DNA of 64,000 bases, taken from positions 682,001 through 746,000 of the forward strand of contig NZ_JACBYS010000002.1 of the NCBI RefSeq assembly GCF_013408245.1. Reading direction: 5' to 3'. This document shows positions 1 to 8,804 of this stretch, piece after piece (position 1 is the stretch's first letter; each line of letters opens with the position of its first letter). This DNA comes from Duganella sp. 1224 (GTDB lineage: Bacteria; Pseudomonadota; Gammaproteobacteria; Burkholderiales; Burkholderiaceae_D). The notes beneath the pieces are model-generated. The model did no database searches, had not been told where the DNA came from, and worked only from the letters and a program-made list of their open reading frames with translations. A program made the position numbers and the translations under genes.

Positions 1-396
1 GGTCTGCTCGGTGGCGTGGCGCAGCAGCGCGTCGAGGTCGTTGCCGTAGTAGATGTTGTCGCCGAGGATCAGCGCCGAGGGCGCGTCGCCGACGAAGTCC
101 TTGCCGATGATGAAGGCCTGCGCCAGCCCGTCCGGCGACGGCTGCACCGCGTAGCTGAGGTTGATGCCCCACTGGCTGCCATCACCAAGCAGATCCTTGA
201 AGCGCGGCGTGTCCTGCGGCGTCGAGATCAGCAGGATGTCGGTCATGCCGGCCAGCATCAGCACCGTCAGCGGATGGTAGATCATTGGCTTGTCGTAGAT
301 CGGCAGCAGCTGCTTGGAGACGCTCATCGTCACCGGGTACAGCCGGGTGCCGGAGCCGCCGGCCAGGATGATGCCTTTGCGTTTAGGAGTGCTCAT
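1..396 (-). CDS. rfbA: Glucose-1-phosphate thymidylyltransferase, N-terminal part (cut by window edge)
   Basis: Makes dTDP-glucose from glucose-1-phosphate and dTTP, the first step of dTDP-L-rhamnose synthesis for cell-surface polysaccharide. About 132 N-terminal residues are visible. They include the nucleotide-binding loop GGSGTRLYP followed by [17 protein letters not shown], then GDNIYYG, all typical of RfbA/RmlA. The ATG at 396 overlaps the stop of rfbB by four bases (ATGA), so the two are translationally coupled. The rest of the gene, and probably other rhamnose genes, lie left of the window. Confidence 0.93.
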   Translation of the reverse strand, partial: MSTPKRKGIILAGGSGTRLYPVTMSVSKQLLPIYDKPMIYHPLTVLMLAGMTDILLISTPQDTPRFKDLLGDGSQWGINLSYAVQPSPDGLAQAFIIGKDFVGDAPSALILGDNIYYGNDLDALLRHATEQT

Positions 397-1463
397 TGCT
401 GGCCTTCGCGGTTAAAGTAATTGGTTTCCACCCACTTGGCGTAGCTGCCCGACTGCACGTCCTGGACCCAATCCTGGTTGTCCAGATACCACTGCACGGT
501 CTTGGCGATGCCGGTCTGGAAGGTTTCAGCCGGCTTCCAGCCCAGTTCGCGCTCCAGCTTGCGCGCGTCGATGGCGTAGCGGCGATCGTGGCCCGGACGG
601 TCCTTGACGAAGGTAATCTGGTCGCGGTAGCTGCCCTCCGCTTTCGGCTTCAGCTGGTCCAGCATGTCGCACAGCGTGTGGACCACGTCCAGGTTGGCCA
701 TCTCGTTCCAGCCGCCGACGTTGTAGGTCTCGCCCAGCCGGCCCGCGGCCAGCACGCGGCGGATGGCGGCGCAGTGGTCGCTGACGAACAGCCAGTCGCG
801 GATCTGCTGGCCGTCGCCGTAGATCGGCAGCGGCTTGCCGGCCTGGGCGTTGGCGATGATCAGCGGAATCAGCTTTTCCGGGAAGTGGTAAGGGCCGTAG
901 TTGTTGGAGCAGTTGGTGGTCAGCACCGGCAGGCCGTAGGTGTGGAAGTAGGAGCGCACCAGGTGGTCGGACGCGGCCTTGGAGGCCGAGTACGGGCTGT
1001 TCGGCGCGAACGGCGTGGTTTCGCTGAACGGCGCGTCATCCGGGCCCAGCGTGCCGTACACCTCGTCGGTGGACACGTGCAGGAAGCGGAACGCCGCCTT
1101 CTCGTCCTCGGGCAGGCCGGACCAGTAGGCGCGCGCCGCTTCCAGCAGGCTGAAGGTGCCGTTGATGTTGGTGTTGATGAATTCGCCCGGACCGAGGATG
1201 GAGCGGTCGACGTGGCTTTCGGCGGCGAAGTGCACCACCGCGCGCGGCTTGTGCTGCTGGAACAGGGCCAGCACCTGGGCCTGGTCGCAGATGTCGCCGC
1301 GCACGAAGATATGGCGCGCGTCCTGTTTCAGCGACGCCAGGTTGTTCAGATTGCCGGCATAAGTCAGCTTGTCGTAGTTGATGACAGGCTCATCCGACTG
1401 AGCCAGCCAGTCCAGGACGAAATTCGAGCCTATAAAACCAGCACCACCCGTTACAAAAATCAT
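393..1463 (-). CDS. rfbB: dTDP-glucose 4,6-dehydratase
   Basis: Converts dTDP-glucose to dTDP-4-keto-6-deoxyglucose, the second step of dTDP-rhamnose synthesis, in the cytoplasm. The 356-residue protein is a full-length extended SDR enzyme. It has the NAD-binding loop [10 protein letters not shown] (residues 6-15), STDEVYG (131-137) carrying the Asp-Glu pair that acts in dehydration, and the catalytic YSASK (Tyr158, Lys162). It is the first gene of a minus-strand operon with rfbA and lies divergent from apaH across a 107-bp gap that should hold both promoters. Confidence 0.96.
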   Translation of the reverse strand: MIFVTGGAGFIGSNFVLDWLAQSDEPVINYDKLTYAGNLNNLASLKQDARHIFVRGDICDQAQVLALFQQHKPRAVVHFAAESHVDRSILGPGEFINTNINGTFSLLEAARAYWSGLPEDEKAAFRFLHVSTDEVYGTLGPDDAPFSETTPFAPNSPYSASKAASDHLVRSYFHTYGLPVLTTNCSNNYGPYHFPEKLIPLIIANAQAGKPLPIYGDGQQIRDWLFVSDHCAAIRRVLAAGRLGETYNVGGWNEMANLDVVHTLCDMLDQLKPKAEGSYRDQITFVKDRPGHDRRYAIDARKLERELGWKPAETFQTGIAKTVQWYLDNQDWVQDVQSGSYAKWVETNYFNREGQQ

Positions 1464-1570
1464 TTAGTATCCCGCAGCAAGCATCAGTTAGTCGTATGCA
1501 TGATTTTATGTGAAGTGCCCCGTGCCGGGGCAAAAATTCAGGGTATTTCAATCCCCAAAGCAACGAACCT

Positions 1571-2437
1571 ATGAGCATCGATATGAAAACCTATGTAATC
1601 GGGGATTTACAGGGCTGCCATGAACAGGCGCTGGCCATCCTCGACCGCATACGCGCCCACGCGGCGGCCGCCGGCGTGGCCGAGCCCGCCATATTGTTCG
1701 CGGGCGACCTGATCAATCGCGGACCGGACTCGCTGGCCACGCTGCGGCTGGTGCGCCAGTTGTCGCTGTCCAGCGGCGGCCTGGTCGACAGCGTGCTGGG
1801 CAACCATGACCTGCATTTGCTGGCGGTGGCCTACGGCATCCGGCCGGAACACAAGTCGGACACGCTGGCCGAGATCCTGCACGCGCCCGATCGTGACGAG
1901 CTGATCGATTGGGTGCGGCGGCGGCCGCTGGCGATCCGCTCCGGCGAGCACATCCTGGTGCATGCGGGCCTGCTGCCGCAGTGGAGCGGCGAACAGGCGA
2001 TGGCGCTGGCCGGCGAGGTGCAGGACATGCTGCGCGGCGACGGCATCGCCGAGTTTCTGGCCGAGATGTACGGCAACGAGCCGGCGCGGTGGTCGGATGA
2101 TCTGCAAGGGGCGGACCGGCTGCGCTGCATCATCAACGCCATGACGCGCCTGCGTTTCTGCACGGCCGATGGGGAGATGGATTTCAAGATGAAGGAAAGC
2201 GGCACGGCCGATCCGTCGACCGGGCTGATGCCGTGGTTTGACGTGCCCGGCCGCCGCAGCGCGCGGCAGACGGTGGTGTTTGGGCACTGGTCGGCGCTGG
2301 GGCTGAAGCTCGAGGCCAACGTGGTGGGACTCGACAGTGGCTGCGTGTGGGGCGGGCAGTTGTCCGCGCTCTGCCTGGAGGATCGCAGCTTGTTGCAAGT
2401 GCAGTGCCCGCAGTTCAAGGCGCCCGGCAAAGCTTGA
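1571..2437 (+). CDS. apaH: Symmetrical bis(5'-nucleosyl)-tetraphosphatase
   Basis: Hydrolyses Ap4A to two ADP and so limits alarmone dinucleotides; it also removes Np4 caps from RNA in enterobacteria. The 288-residue product has the calcineurin-like metallophosphatase signature in order: GDLQGC (near residue 12), GDLINRGPDS (about 45) and GNHDLHLL (about 77), then the late HAG motif. An in-frame ATG at 1583 gives a product starting MKTYVIGD, closer to the usual family start, so the first four codons are uncertain. It is a single-gene unit ending against a REP-like repeat. Confidence 0.94.
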   Translation: MSIDMKTYVIGDLQGCHEQALAILDRIRAHAAAAGVAEPAILFAGDLINRGPDSLATLRLVRQLSLSSGGLVDSVLGNHDLHLLAVAYGIRPEHKSDTLAEILHAPDRDELIDWVRRRPLAIRSGEHILVHAGLLPQWSGEQAMALAGEVQDMLRGDGIAEFLAEMYGNEPARWSDDLQGADRLRCIINAMTRLRFCTADGEMDFKMKESGTADPSTGLMPWFDVPGRRSARQTVVFGHWSALGLKLEANVVGLDSGCVWGGQLSALCLEDRSLLQVQCPQFKAPGKA

Positions 2438-2473
2438 CCCGCACCGCGGCCACCAGGGACTTCATGCCGTCAA

Positions 2474-2567
2474 GTTGGCGCTTGATTCGTCATTCCGGCG
2501 CAGGCCGGAATCCATCCACGGCATGCTAACGTTCTATAGGTTCCGGCCTCCGCCGGAACGACGGTGT
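2474..2567. repeat. REP-like double-hairpin element, copy 1
   Basis: Two hairpins with a CCGGC...GCCGG core: arms at 2492-2511 and 2540-2559, about 28 bp apart. It lies between the convergent genes apaH and plsC. The flanking GCGCTTGAT and the first hairpin are almost identical to the copy at 25.85 kb. Confidence 0.8.
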
Positions 2568-2583
2568 GGGGACGGCGTCCCGG

Positions 2584-3333
2584 TTACGGGGTGGCGGGCT
2601 GCACGCCGAGCGATGCGGCAATGGCCTGGTGCGACGCCTCCGCCAGCTCGCGGCGGTGCGCGCCCTGGGTGTCCAGCGGCGGCAGAATCGCCAGCCGCGC
2701 CTTCACCGGTGGCCCGTTCAGAATCAGCACGATGCTCTCGGCAAAGCTGGTCTCGCCGATAAAATCCACCGACGGATGCGCACCGCCCCCGACATCCTCA
2801 TACATCAGCGCAAACGGCTGCACCGGCACCCGCGCATCGATCGCCGCCTCGAACAGGTTGGCGTGGAACGGCAGCAAATTCCCTTGCGCCGCCGTGGTCC
2901 CCTCCGGGAAAAACGCCACCCGCTCGCCCTTCTCCAGGCTGCTCACCAGCCCCTTGAAAATATGCCGCAGATCACGCCGGTTGCCGCGGGCGATGAACAC
3001 CGTGCCAGCCTTCTCCGCCAGCCATCCCGCCAGCGGCCACGAGCGGATCTCGGCCTTGGCCACGAAGTGGCTCGGGTACAGGCTGTGCACCACAAAAATA
3101 TCCAGCCACGACACGTGGTTGGCCACCACCATGGAACACGGCAGCACCGCCGCGCTGCCCGGCGCCAGCGATACCGTCACATTGCACAGCGCCAGCAGCC
3201 GCGTGGACCAGCGGCGGATATGCGCGTTCCGCTGGTCCCAGCCGATCCACGGAAACACCGTGGCACAGATCGCCATGCCCTTGAACACGTGCAGCAGCAC
3301 CCGCGCCAGGCGGAATATCGTCGACAGTTTCAT
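2584..3333 (-). CDS. plsC: 1-acyl-sn-glycerol-3-phosphate acyltransferase
   Basis: Adds the second acyl chain to lysophosphatidic acid to give phosphatidic acid at the inner membrane. The 249-residue protein has the acyltransferase box I NHVSWLD (NHx4D, about residue 71) and box III FPEGTT (about residue 141), with hydrophobic stretches near the N-terminus. It starts 9 bp after the stop of the dihydroorotase-like gene, so it is probably the last gene of the pyr operon transcript. The neighbourhood does not show which PlsC paralogue this is. Confidence 0.9.
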   Translation of the reverse strand: MKLSTIFRLARVLLHVFKGMAICATVFPWIGWDQRNAHIRRWSTRLLALCNVTVSLAPGSAAVLPCSMVVANHVSWLDIFVVHSLYPSHFVAKAEIRSWPLAGWLAEKAGTVFIARGNRRDLRHIFKGLVSSLEKGERVAFFPEGTTAAQGNLLPFHANLFEAAIDARVPVQPFALMYEDVGGGAHPSVDFIGETSFAESIVLILNGPPVKARLAILPPLDTQGAHRRELAEASHQAIAASLGVQPATP

Positions 3334-3342
3334 GCGGGCAGA

Positions 3343-4644
3343 TCAGCGTTGATAGGCAACGTGGCCGGCCACGATGGTTGTCTGTACCTGGCCCGCCAGG
3401 TTGTAGCCGAGGAACGGCGTGTGCTTGCCCTGGCTGGCCAGCGCCGACGCTTCCACCGTCCAGTGCGCGCCGGCGTCGAACAGCACCACGTCCGCCACCG
3501 CGCCCACCGACAGCGTGCCGGCGTCGATGCCGGCCACGCGCGCCGCTTCCGAGGTGATGCGCGCCAGCGCGCGCGACAGCGGACGCTGCTTGCCGGTGTC
3601 CTGCGTGGCGGCGTAATCGTCGGCCCACTTCAGCGTCAGCGACAGCAGCAGCTCCAGGCCGGTCGCGCCCGGCGAGGCTTCGCCGAACGGCAGCAGCTTC
3701 TCGTCGTCGTCGACCGGCGTGTGGTCCGAGCACAGCGCGTCGATGGTGCCGTCCAGCAGGCCGTGGCGGATGGCGTCGCGGTCGCGCTGGCTGCGGAACG
3801 GCGGCGTGACGCGCGCGTTGGAGTCGAAGAAGCCGATGTCGGCGTCGGTCAGGTGAATGTGGTGGGCGCCGACGTCGCAGGTGACCGGCAGGCCTTCGGC
3901 CTTGGCCTTGCGGATCAAATCCAGGCTGGCGGCGGCCGAGATGCGGCACAGGTGCACGCGCGCGCCGGTGGCGCGCATCAGCTCGAAGATGGTGTGCAGC
4001 GCGATGGTTTCCGACATCACCGGCACGCCGGACAGGCCGAGGCGCGAGGCCAGCGGGCCGGACGCGGCCACGCCGCCGCGGCCGATGTGCGCGTCCTGCG
4101 GACGCAGCCACACGGTGTAGCCGAAGGTCTTGGCGTACTGCATGGCGCGCAGCAGCACGTTGGTGTCCTTGATCGCCTCTTCGGCCTGCGCGAAGCCGAT
4201 GCAGCCCGATTCGGTCAGCTCGGCCATCTCGGTCAGCTGCTCGCCCTTCAGGCCCATGGTCAGCGCGCCCAGCGGGTGCACGTGCGCCTGGTTCAGCTTG
4301 TGCGCGCGGTGCTTCAGCATTTCCACCAGGCCGGGTTCGTCCAGCACCGGATCGGTGTCCGGCGGGCACACCAGCGAGGTGACGCCGCCCTGCACCGCCG
4401 CCTGCATTTCCGATTCCAGCGTGGCCTTGTATTCAAAGCCCGGCTCGCGCAGGCGCGCCGACAGGTCGACGAAGCCGGGCGAGACGATCAGGCCGGTGGC
4501 GTCAATGGTCTGGTCGGCCGTGAAGCCGGCCGGCGCGGCGCCCACCGCCAGCACTTTGCCGTCGGCCAGGTAAAGGTCGTTGATGCCGTCGATGCCGTTG
4601 GCCGGATCGATCAGGTGGCCGTTTTTGATGTGGATGTTCTTCAT
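3343..4644 (-). CDS. pyrX: Dihydroorotase-like, probably non-catalytic ATCase partner (PyrC'/PyrX)
   Basis: The 433-residue protein has the full dihydroorotase fold and length. However, the metal-binding segment that normally reads DxHxHLREPG is [10 protein letters not shown] (residues 60-69), so both histidines are replaced (Ser62, Arg64). The usual SDDG segment is also changed to AQAE. Late motifs such as SDHTP survive. In Pseudomonas a similarly inactive homologue is a structural subunit needed to assemble aspartate carbamoyltransferase into a dodecamer; that role is inferred here. Its ATG overlaps the pyrB stop (ATGA), fitting equimolar production. An active dihydroorotase should lie elsewhere in the genome. 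Confidence 0.88.
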   Translation of the reverse strand: MKNIHIKNGHLIDPANGIDGINDLYLADGKVLAVGAAPAGFTADQTIDATGLIVSPGFVDLSARLREPGFEYKATLESEMQAAVQGGVTSLVCPPDTDPVLDEPGLVEMLKHRAHKLNQAHVHPLGALTMGLKGEQLTEMAELTESGCIGFAQAEEAIKDTNVLLRAMQYAKTFGYTVWLRPQDAHIGRGGVAASGPLASRLGLSGVPVMSETIALHTIFELMRATGARVHLCRISAAASLDLIRKAKAEGLPVTCDVGAHHIHLTDADIGFFDSNARVTPPFRSQRDRDAIRHGLLDGTIDALCSDHTPVDDDEKLLPFGEASPGATGLELLLSLTLKWADDYAATQDTGKQRPLSRALARITSEAARVAGIDAGTLSVGAVADVVLFDAGAHWTVEASALASQGKHTPFLGYNLAGQVQTTIVAGHVAYQR

Positions 4645-5606
4645 GCTTGCGTTCCTGCTACGATACTCATCACCGCCATGCGCACGGCGATACCAAACGT
4701 CACCTGCGGCAGGATCACCGCCTGCGCGCCATCCGCCACGGCGGAATCGATTTCCACGCCGCGGTTCATCGGCCCCGGGTGCATGACGATGGCGTCCGGC
4801 TTGGCCAGCGCCAGGCGCTCCGGCGTCAGGCCGTAGCTCTTGAAGTATTCGCCGGCCGACGGCAGCAGCGCGCCGCTCATGCGCTCGTTCTGCAGGCGCA
4901 GCATGATGATCACGTCGACGTCCTTCAAGCCCTCGTCCATGTTGGTGAAGGTGCGCACGCCCATCTGCTCCAGGCCGCCCGGCAGCAGCGTGTGCGGGCC
5001 GATGGCGCGCACTTCCGGCACGCCCAGCGTGGTCAGCGCGTGGATGTCCGAGCGCGCCACGCGGCTGTGCAGGATGTCGCCGACGATGGCCACGCGCAGG
5101 TTGGTGAAGTCCTGCTTGTAGTGGCGGATGGTGTACATGTCCAGCAGGCCCTGGGTCGGGTGCGCATGGCGACCGTCGCCGGCGTTGACCACGTGCACAT
5201 GGTTCTGCTTCGTCTCCATCAGGTGCTTGGCGATCAGGTAGGGCGCGCCCGACTGCGCGTGGCGCACCACGAACATGTCGGCGTGCATGGCCGCCAGGTT
5301 GTCGATGGTGTCCAGCAGCGATTCGCCCTTGCTGGTGGACGAGGCCTGGATGTTCAGGTTGATGACGTCGGCCGACAGGCGCTTGGCGGCGATCTCGAAC
5401 GTCGTGCGCGTGCGGGTCGAGTTCTCGAAGAACAGGTTGAACACCGATTTGCCGCGCATCAGCGGCACTTTTTTGACGTCGCGGTCGGAGATGCCGACGA
5501 AGGACGAGGCGGTGTCCAAAATGTGATTGAGGATGCTCTTGGGCAGGCCCTCGATCGACAGCAAGTGCTGCAGCTCGCCGTGTTTGTTCAGTTGCGGATT
5601 AAGCAT
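4641..5606 (-). CDS. pyrB: Aspartate carbamoyltransferase catalytic subunit
   Basis: Condenses carbamoyl phosphate with aspartate, the committed step of pyrimidine synthesis. The 321-residue protein carries the carbamoyl-phosphate loop [13 protein letters not shown] (about residues 58-70), HPTQGLLD (about 149-156), and [10 protein letters not shown] near the C-terminus. It has a short N-terminal extension before the conserved domain, as in Pseudomonas-type enzymes that bind a dihydroorotase-like partner. It is flanked by pyrR (4-bp gap) and the partner gene (4-nt overlap). No pyrI regulatory subunit gene is present. Confidence 0.95.
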   Translation of the reverse strand: MLNPQLNKHGELQHLLSIEGLPKSILNHILDTASSFVGISDRDVKKVPLMRGKSVFNLFFENSTRTRTTFEIAAKRLSADVINLNIQASSTSKGESLLDTIDNLAAMHADMFVVRHAQSGAPYLIAKHLMETKQNHVHVVNAGDGRHAHPTQGLLDMYTIRHYKQDFTNLRVAIVGDILHSRVARSDIHALTTLGVPEVRAIGPHTLLPGGLEQMGVRTFTNMDEGLKDVDVIIMLRLQNERMSGALLPSAGEYFKSYGLTPERLALAKPDAIVMHPGPMNRGVEIDSAVADGAQAVILPQVTFGIAVRMAVMSIVAGTQA

Positions 5607-5610
5607 GGTC

Positions 5611-6117
5611 TTACTCGATGGTTAGCGTGAAAGTGTCGTCGTCTGCGCGCTTGAGCACCAGCGCCTGCCCGGCTGGCACGCTCACCTTGGCGGCGACGAA
5701 ATCGGCGGCCACCGGCAGCTGGCGTTCGCCGCGGTCGACCAGCGCCGCCAGCATGATGCGCGCCGGGCGGCCGTAGTCGAACAGCTCGTTGATGGCGGCG
5801 CGCGTGGTGCGGCCGGTGTACAGCACGTCGTCCACCAGCAGGATGTTGGCGGCCGCCACGTCAAAGCCGATATTGGTTGGTTTCACTTCCGCCGGCAGGC
5901 CCTTCTTGGCGTAATCGTCGCGGTAGAAGGACACGTCCAGCACGCCGCAGCGCGCGGACAGGCCGAGGTCGGCGGCCAGGCGCTCGGCGATCCAGGCGCC
6001 GCCGGAGTGGATGCCGACGATGGCGACATCCGGCACGCCGGCCAGGCCGGCTTTCACATCGGCCAGCAGCGTCGCGTACAGCGCCTCGGCGTCGAGTTGG
6101 TGGGGATTCAGGTTCAT
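5611..6117 (-). CDS. pyrR: PyrR-type uracil phosphoribosyltransferase / pyr regulator
   Basis: A 168-residue type I phosphoribosyltransferase with the PRPP-binding motif [17 protein letters not shown] (about residues 90-106). In Gram-positive bacteria PyrR binds pyr mRNA and attenuates transcription, and also makes UMP from uracil. In betaproteobacteria the enzymatic role is more certain than RNA binding, and I see no convincing attenuator in the very short gaps of this operon. The start overlaps the ruvX stop by four bases. Confidence 0.9.
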   Translation of the reverse strand: MNLNPHQLDAEALYATLLADVKAGLAGVPDVAIVGIHSGGAWIAERLAADLGLSARCGVLDVSFYRDDYAKKGLPAEVKPTNIGFDVAAANILLVDDVLYTGRTTRAAINELFDYGRPARIMLAALVDRGERQLPVAADFVAAKVSVPAGQALVLKRADDDTFTLTIE

Positions 6118-6503
6118 AGGGAGTCGAAGTATTGTTGCAGAATGATGGCGGCGGCGCGGTCATCGATCACTTCGCCGCGCCTGGCGGAGATGACCGCCGA
6201 GGAATAGCGCTCGTCGACCAGCTCCACCGGCAGGTTGAAGCGGCCATTGAGCTGATTGGCAAAACGGCGCGCCCGCGCCGTCATCTCGTGCTCGTTGCCG
6301 TCCGGGTGCATGGGCAGCCCGACGATGAGCCGGGCCGGCTTCCACTCCTCCAGCAGCTTCTGGATGTCGGCGAAGCGGGTGGCGTTGTCTTCCGCCTTGA
6401 TGACCTTGAGCGGCTCGGCCTGGCGCAGCATGGTGTTGCCCATTGCCACGCCGATTCTTTTCACGCCGAAATCAAAAGCAAGCAGGGTGTCGATACCGCT
6501 CAT
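6114..6503 (-). CDS. ruvX: Putative pre-16S rRNA nuclease / Holliday junction resolvase-like YqgF
   Basis: A 129-residue RNase H-fold protein of the YqgF family, linked in E. coli to 5'-end maturation of 16S rRNA. Visible motifs are LAFDFGVKRIGVA (first catalytic Asp, residues 8-20), IVGLPMHPDGNE (about 61-72) and VDERYSSAV (about 97-105). The length is typical. It sits between algH and pyrR, with its start one base away from the algH stop and its own stop overlapping pyrR. This order is common in betaproteobacteria. Confidence 0.92.
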   Translation of the reverse strand: MSGIDTLLAFDFGVKRIGVAMGNTMLRQAEPLKVIKAEDNATRFADIQKLLEEWKPARLIVGLPMHPDGNEHEMTARARRFANQLNGRFNLPVELVDERYSSAVISARRGEVIDDRAAAIILQQYFDSL

Positions 6504-7157
6504 TTACGCGTGGCCCGCCTCGGAGGTCAGCATCAGCGGATCGATGCCCAGCAGGCGCATGGCGGCCGTGTAGCGGTCCTCGATCGGCATGTTGAACAGG
6601 ATTTCCGGATCGGCGCCGACGGTCAGCCAGCCGTTGCGGCCGATTTCCTCTTCCAGCTGGCCCGGGCTCCAGCCCGAATAGCCGATCGACACCAGCATGC
6701 GCGGCGGGCCCTCGCCGGCCGCCACCGCCTCCAGCACGTCGATCGAAGTGGTGAAGGCCACGTCCTTGGTCACCGTCAGCGACGACGAATAGCGGTGGCC
6801 GGGCGTGTGCAGCACGAAGCCGCGGTCGTCCTGCACCGGGCCGCCAAACATGATGGGTTCGTCGTCATGGCCTTCCAGGCCGGCCTCGACCTTGAGGTCG
6901 ATGCGCTCGAACAGCGTGTGCATGGTCATGTCGGTGGGCTTGTTGATGACCACGCCCAGCACGCCGTTCTCATTGTGTTCACACACATACACCACGGTGC
7001 CGCCGAACACCGGATCTTGCATGGACGGCATTGCAATAAGGAAATGATTGGCCAGGTTCAGCGTGCTGGCGGCAGCGCCGACGGGCTCCAGGGGATCGCC
7101 GGCCTCGTGGATCATGCCGGGTACAGGTAGAGTTTTGCCTATTTTGCTCTTCTTCAT
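6504..7157 (-). CDS. algH: UPF0301 / AlgH (YqgE) family protein
   Basis: A 217-residue member of UPF0301. The motifs LIAMPSMQDPVFGGTVVYVC and GVVINKPT near residues 40-72, and FGGPVQDDRGFVLH further on, are diagnostic. The name comes from Pseudomonas, where algH affects alginate and other secreted factors; the molecular function is unknown. It is the first gene of the algH-ruvX-pyrR-pyrB-pyrC'-plsC run. Its 20-30 N-terminal residues before the conserved domain are variable. The 154-bp gap to phr, transcribed away from it, must contain the operon promoter. Confidence 0.92.
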   Translation of the reverse strand: MKKSKIGKTLPVPGMIHEAGDPLEPVGAAASTLNLANHFLIAMPSMQDPVFGGTVVYVCEHNENGVLGVVINKPTDMTMHTLFERIDLKVEAGLEGHDDEPIMFGGPVQDDRGFVLHTPGHRYSSSLTVTKDVAFTTSIDVLEAVAAGEGPPRMLVSIGYSGWSPGQLEEEIGRNGWLTVGADPEILFNMPIEDRYTAAMRLLGIDPLMLTSEAGHA

Positions 7158-7311
7158 ACAAGTTGCTCTCTCTGCTGGGGTGCGTGTTCTTTCTGTGCTG
7201 CTGACAATTACTGTAGTATTCGCGCGGCTAGCAACTCTGTTTACCCCGTAGTTTACACTGAATTACGGGGACGGCCATGATTGCGTCCATCACAAGATTG
7301 ATACAGACCGA

Positions 7312-8745
7312 ATGAAACTGACTTCTTCCCTCGTATGGCTGCGCCGCGATTTGCGGGTTTTTGACCACGTTGCCCTGCACCAGGCGCTGCAGGCCAGCAG
7401 CAAAGTGTATTGCGTTTTTGTCTACGATACGACCATCCTCGACCACCTGCCCCGGCGCGACCGCCGCGTCGACTTCATCCATGCCAGCATCGCCGAGGTG
7501 GCGGCCGAGCTCCAGCAGCTGGGCGGCCACCTGATCGTGCGCCACGGCGACCCGGTCGCGGAAATTCCGGCGCTTGCGGCCGAGCTTGGCGTGCAGGCGG
7601 TGTTCTGCAATCACGATTATGAACCGCAAGCGATGGAACGTGACGCCACGGTGGAGGCGGCGTTGCAAGCGGCCGGCCGCCAGTTCTACAGTTACAAGGA
7701 CCAGGTGATCTTCGAGCGCAGCGAGGTGCTGTCGCAGACCGGCGGCGTGTTCTCGGTGTTCACGCCGTACAAGAATGCCTGGCTGAAAAAGCTGGCGGCC
7801 GATCCGTCGGTGCTGGCGCCGTACAACATCGAACCGCATGCGGCCCGGCTGGCGCCGCCGCCCTCGCCGGCGCCGGCGCTGCCGACCCTGGCCGAGCTGG
7901 GCTTCGAGCCGAGCAACCTGGCCGAGCTGAAGATTCCGACCGGCATGTCCGGCGCGGCCAGGCTGTTTGACGAGTTCCTGACCCGCATCGCCGACTACAA
8001 CGTGGCGCGCGACTTCCCGGCAGTCAAAGGGCCGTCCTACCTGTCGATCCATTTCCGCTTCGGCACGCTGTCGGTGCGCCACCTGGTGCGCACGGTGCTG
8101 GACCTGCAGGAACGCGGCGCCGGCGGCGAAGGCGCGGCGGTATGGCTGTCGGAACTGATCTGGCGCGAGTTTTACGCGATGATCCTGTACCACCATCCGC
8201 ACGTGGTGCACAGCGCCTTCAAGCCGGCCTACGACGCGATTGCATGGGAAACCGGCCCGGAAGCGGACGAACTATTCGCCGCCTGGTGCGAAGGCCGCAC
8301 CGGCTATCCGCTGGTGGACGCCGCCATGCTGCAGCTGAACCAGACCGGCTACATGCACAACCGGCTGCGCATGGTGACGGCGTGCTTCCTGATCAAGGAC
8401 CTGGGCATCGACTGGCGACGTGGCGAAGCCTATTTCGCGCTGCACCTGAACGATTTTGACCTGGCGTCGAATAATGGCGGGTGGCAGTGGGCGTCATCGT
8501 CCGGTTGCGATGCCCAGCCCTACTTCCGCATCTTCAATCCGGTGACGCAGTCGCAGAAGTTCGACGCGCAGGGGAAATTCATCCGCCGCTACCTGCCGCA
8601 GTTGAAGGGCTTGAGCGACAAGGAGATCCACGCGCCGTGGGACGCGCCGCGCATGCTGGCGCCGGACTACTGGCCGCCGGTGGTGATGCACGACGAAGCC
8701 AGGAAAAAAACGCTCGAACGCTACGAAATCGTCAAGAAACCCTGA
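7312..8745 (+). CDS. phr: Class I CPD photolyase (deoxyribodipyrimidine photo-lyase)
   Basis: Uses blue light and reduced FAD to split cyclobutane pyrimidine dimers in DNA. The 477-residue protein has the N-terminal antenna domain start LVWLRRDLRVFDH (residues 8-20) and the FAD-binding C-terminal half: LSIHFRFGTLS (about 240-250), WLSELIWREFY, DAAMLQLNQTGYMHNRLRM, and NNGGWQWASSSGCDA, which holds the flavin-contacting Asn and the Trp used in electron transfer. Length and motifs fit class I enzymes rather than cryptochrome-DASH. It is monocistronic and convergent with chpA. Confidence 0.95.
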   Translation: MKLTSSLVWLRRDLRVFDHVALHQALQASSKVYCVFVYDTTILDHLPRRDRRVDFIHASIAEVAAELQQLGGHLIVRHGDPVAEIPALAAELGVQAVFCNHDYEPQAMERDATVEAALQAAGRQFYSYKDQVIFERSEVLSQTGGVFSVFTPYKNAWLKKLAADPSVLAPYNIEPHAARLAPPPSPAPALPTLAELGFEPSNLAELKIPTGMSGAARLFDEFLTRIADYNVARDFPAVKGPSYLSIHFRFGTLSVRHLVRTVLDLQERGAGGEGAAVWLSELIWREFYAMILYHHPHVVHSAFKPAYDAIAWETGPEADELFAAWCEGRTGYPLVDAAMLQLNQTGYMHNRLRMVTACFLIKDLGIDWRRGEAYFALHLNDFDLASNNGGWQWASSSGCDAQPYFRIFNPVTQSQKFDAQGKFIRRYLPQLKGLSDKEIHAPWDAPRMLAPDYWPPVVMHDEARKKTLERYEIVKKP

Positions 8746-8751
8746 AACGAA

Positions 8752-8764
8752 GGGGTCAGACCCC
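8752..8764. repeat. GGGGTCAGACCCC palindrome
   Basis: Odd-length palindrome 6 bp after the phr stop, in the 59-bp gap between convergent phr and chpA. The same 13-mer occurs at 41300-41312, and its core is at the end of a much longer hairpin at 62.74 kb. Confidence 0.7.
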
Positions 8765-8804
8765 GGCCGCAGCGGTGTGCGGGTTTCCGGGGTGCCGTCC
8801 GCCG

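Noticed and set aside
5607-6117. Possible PyrR-type attenuator in the pyr operon
   Set aside because: The gaps between genes are 4 bp or overlaps, leaving no room, and no anti-terminator/terminator pair was seen in the algH leader.
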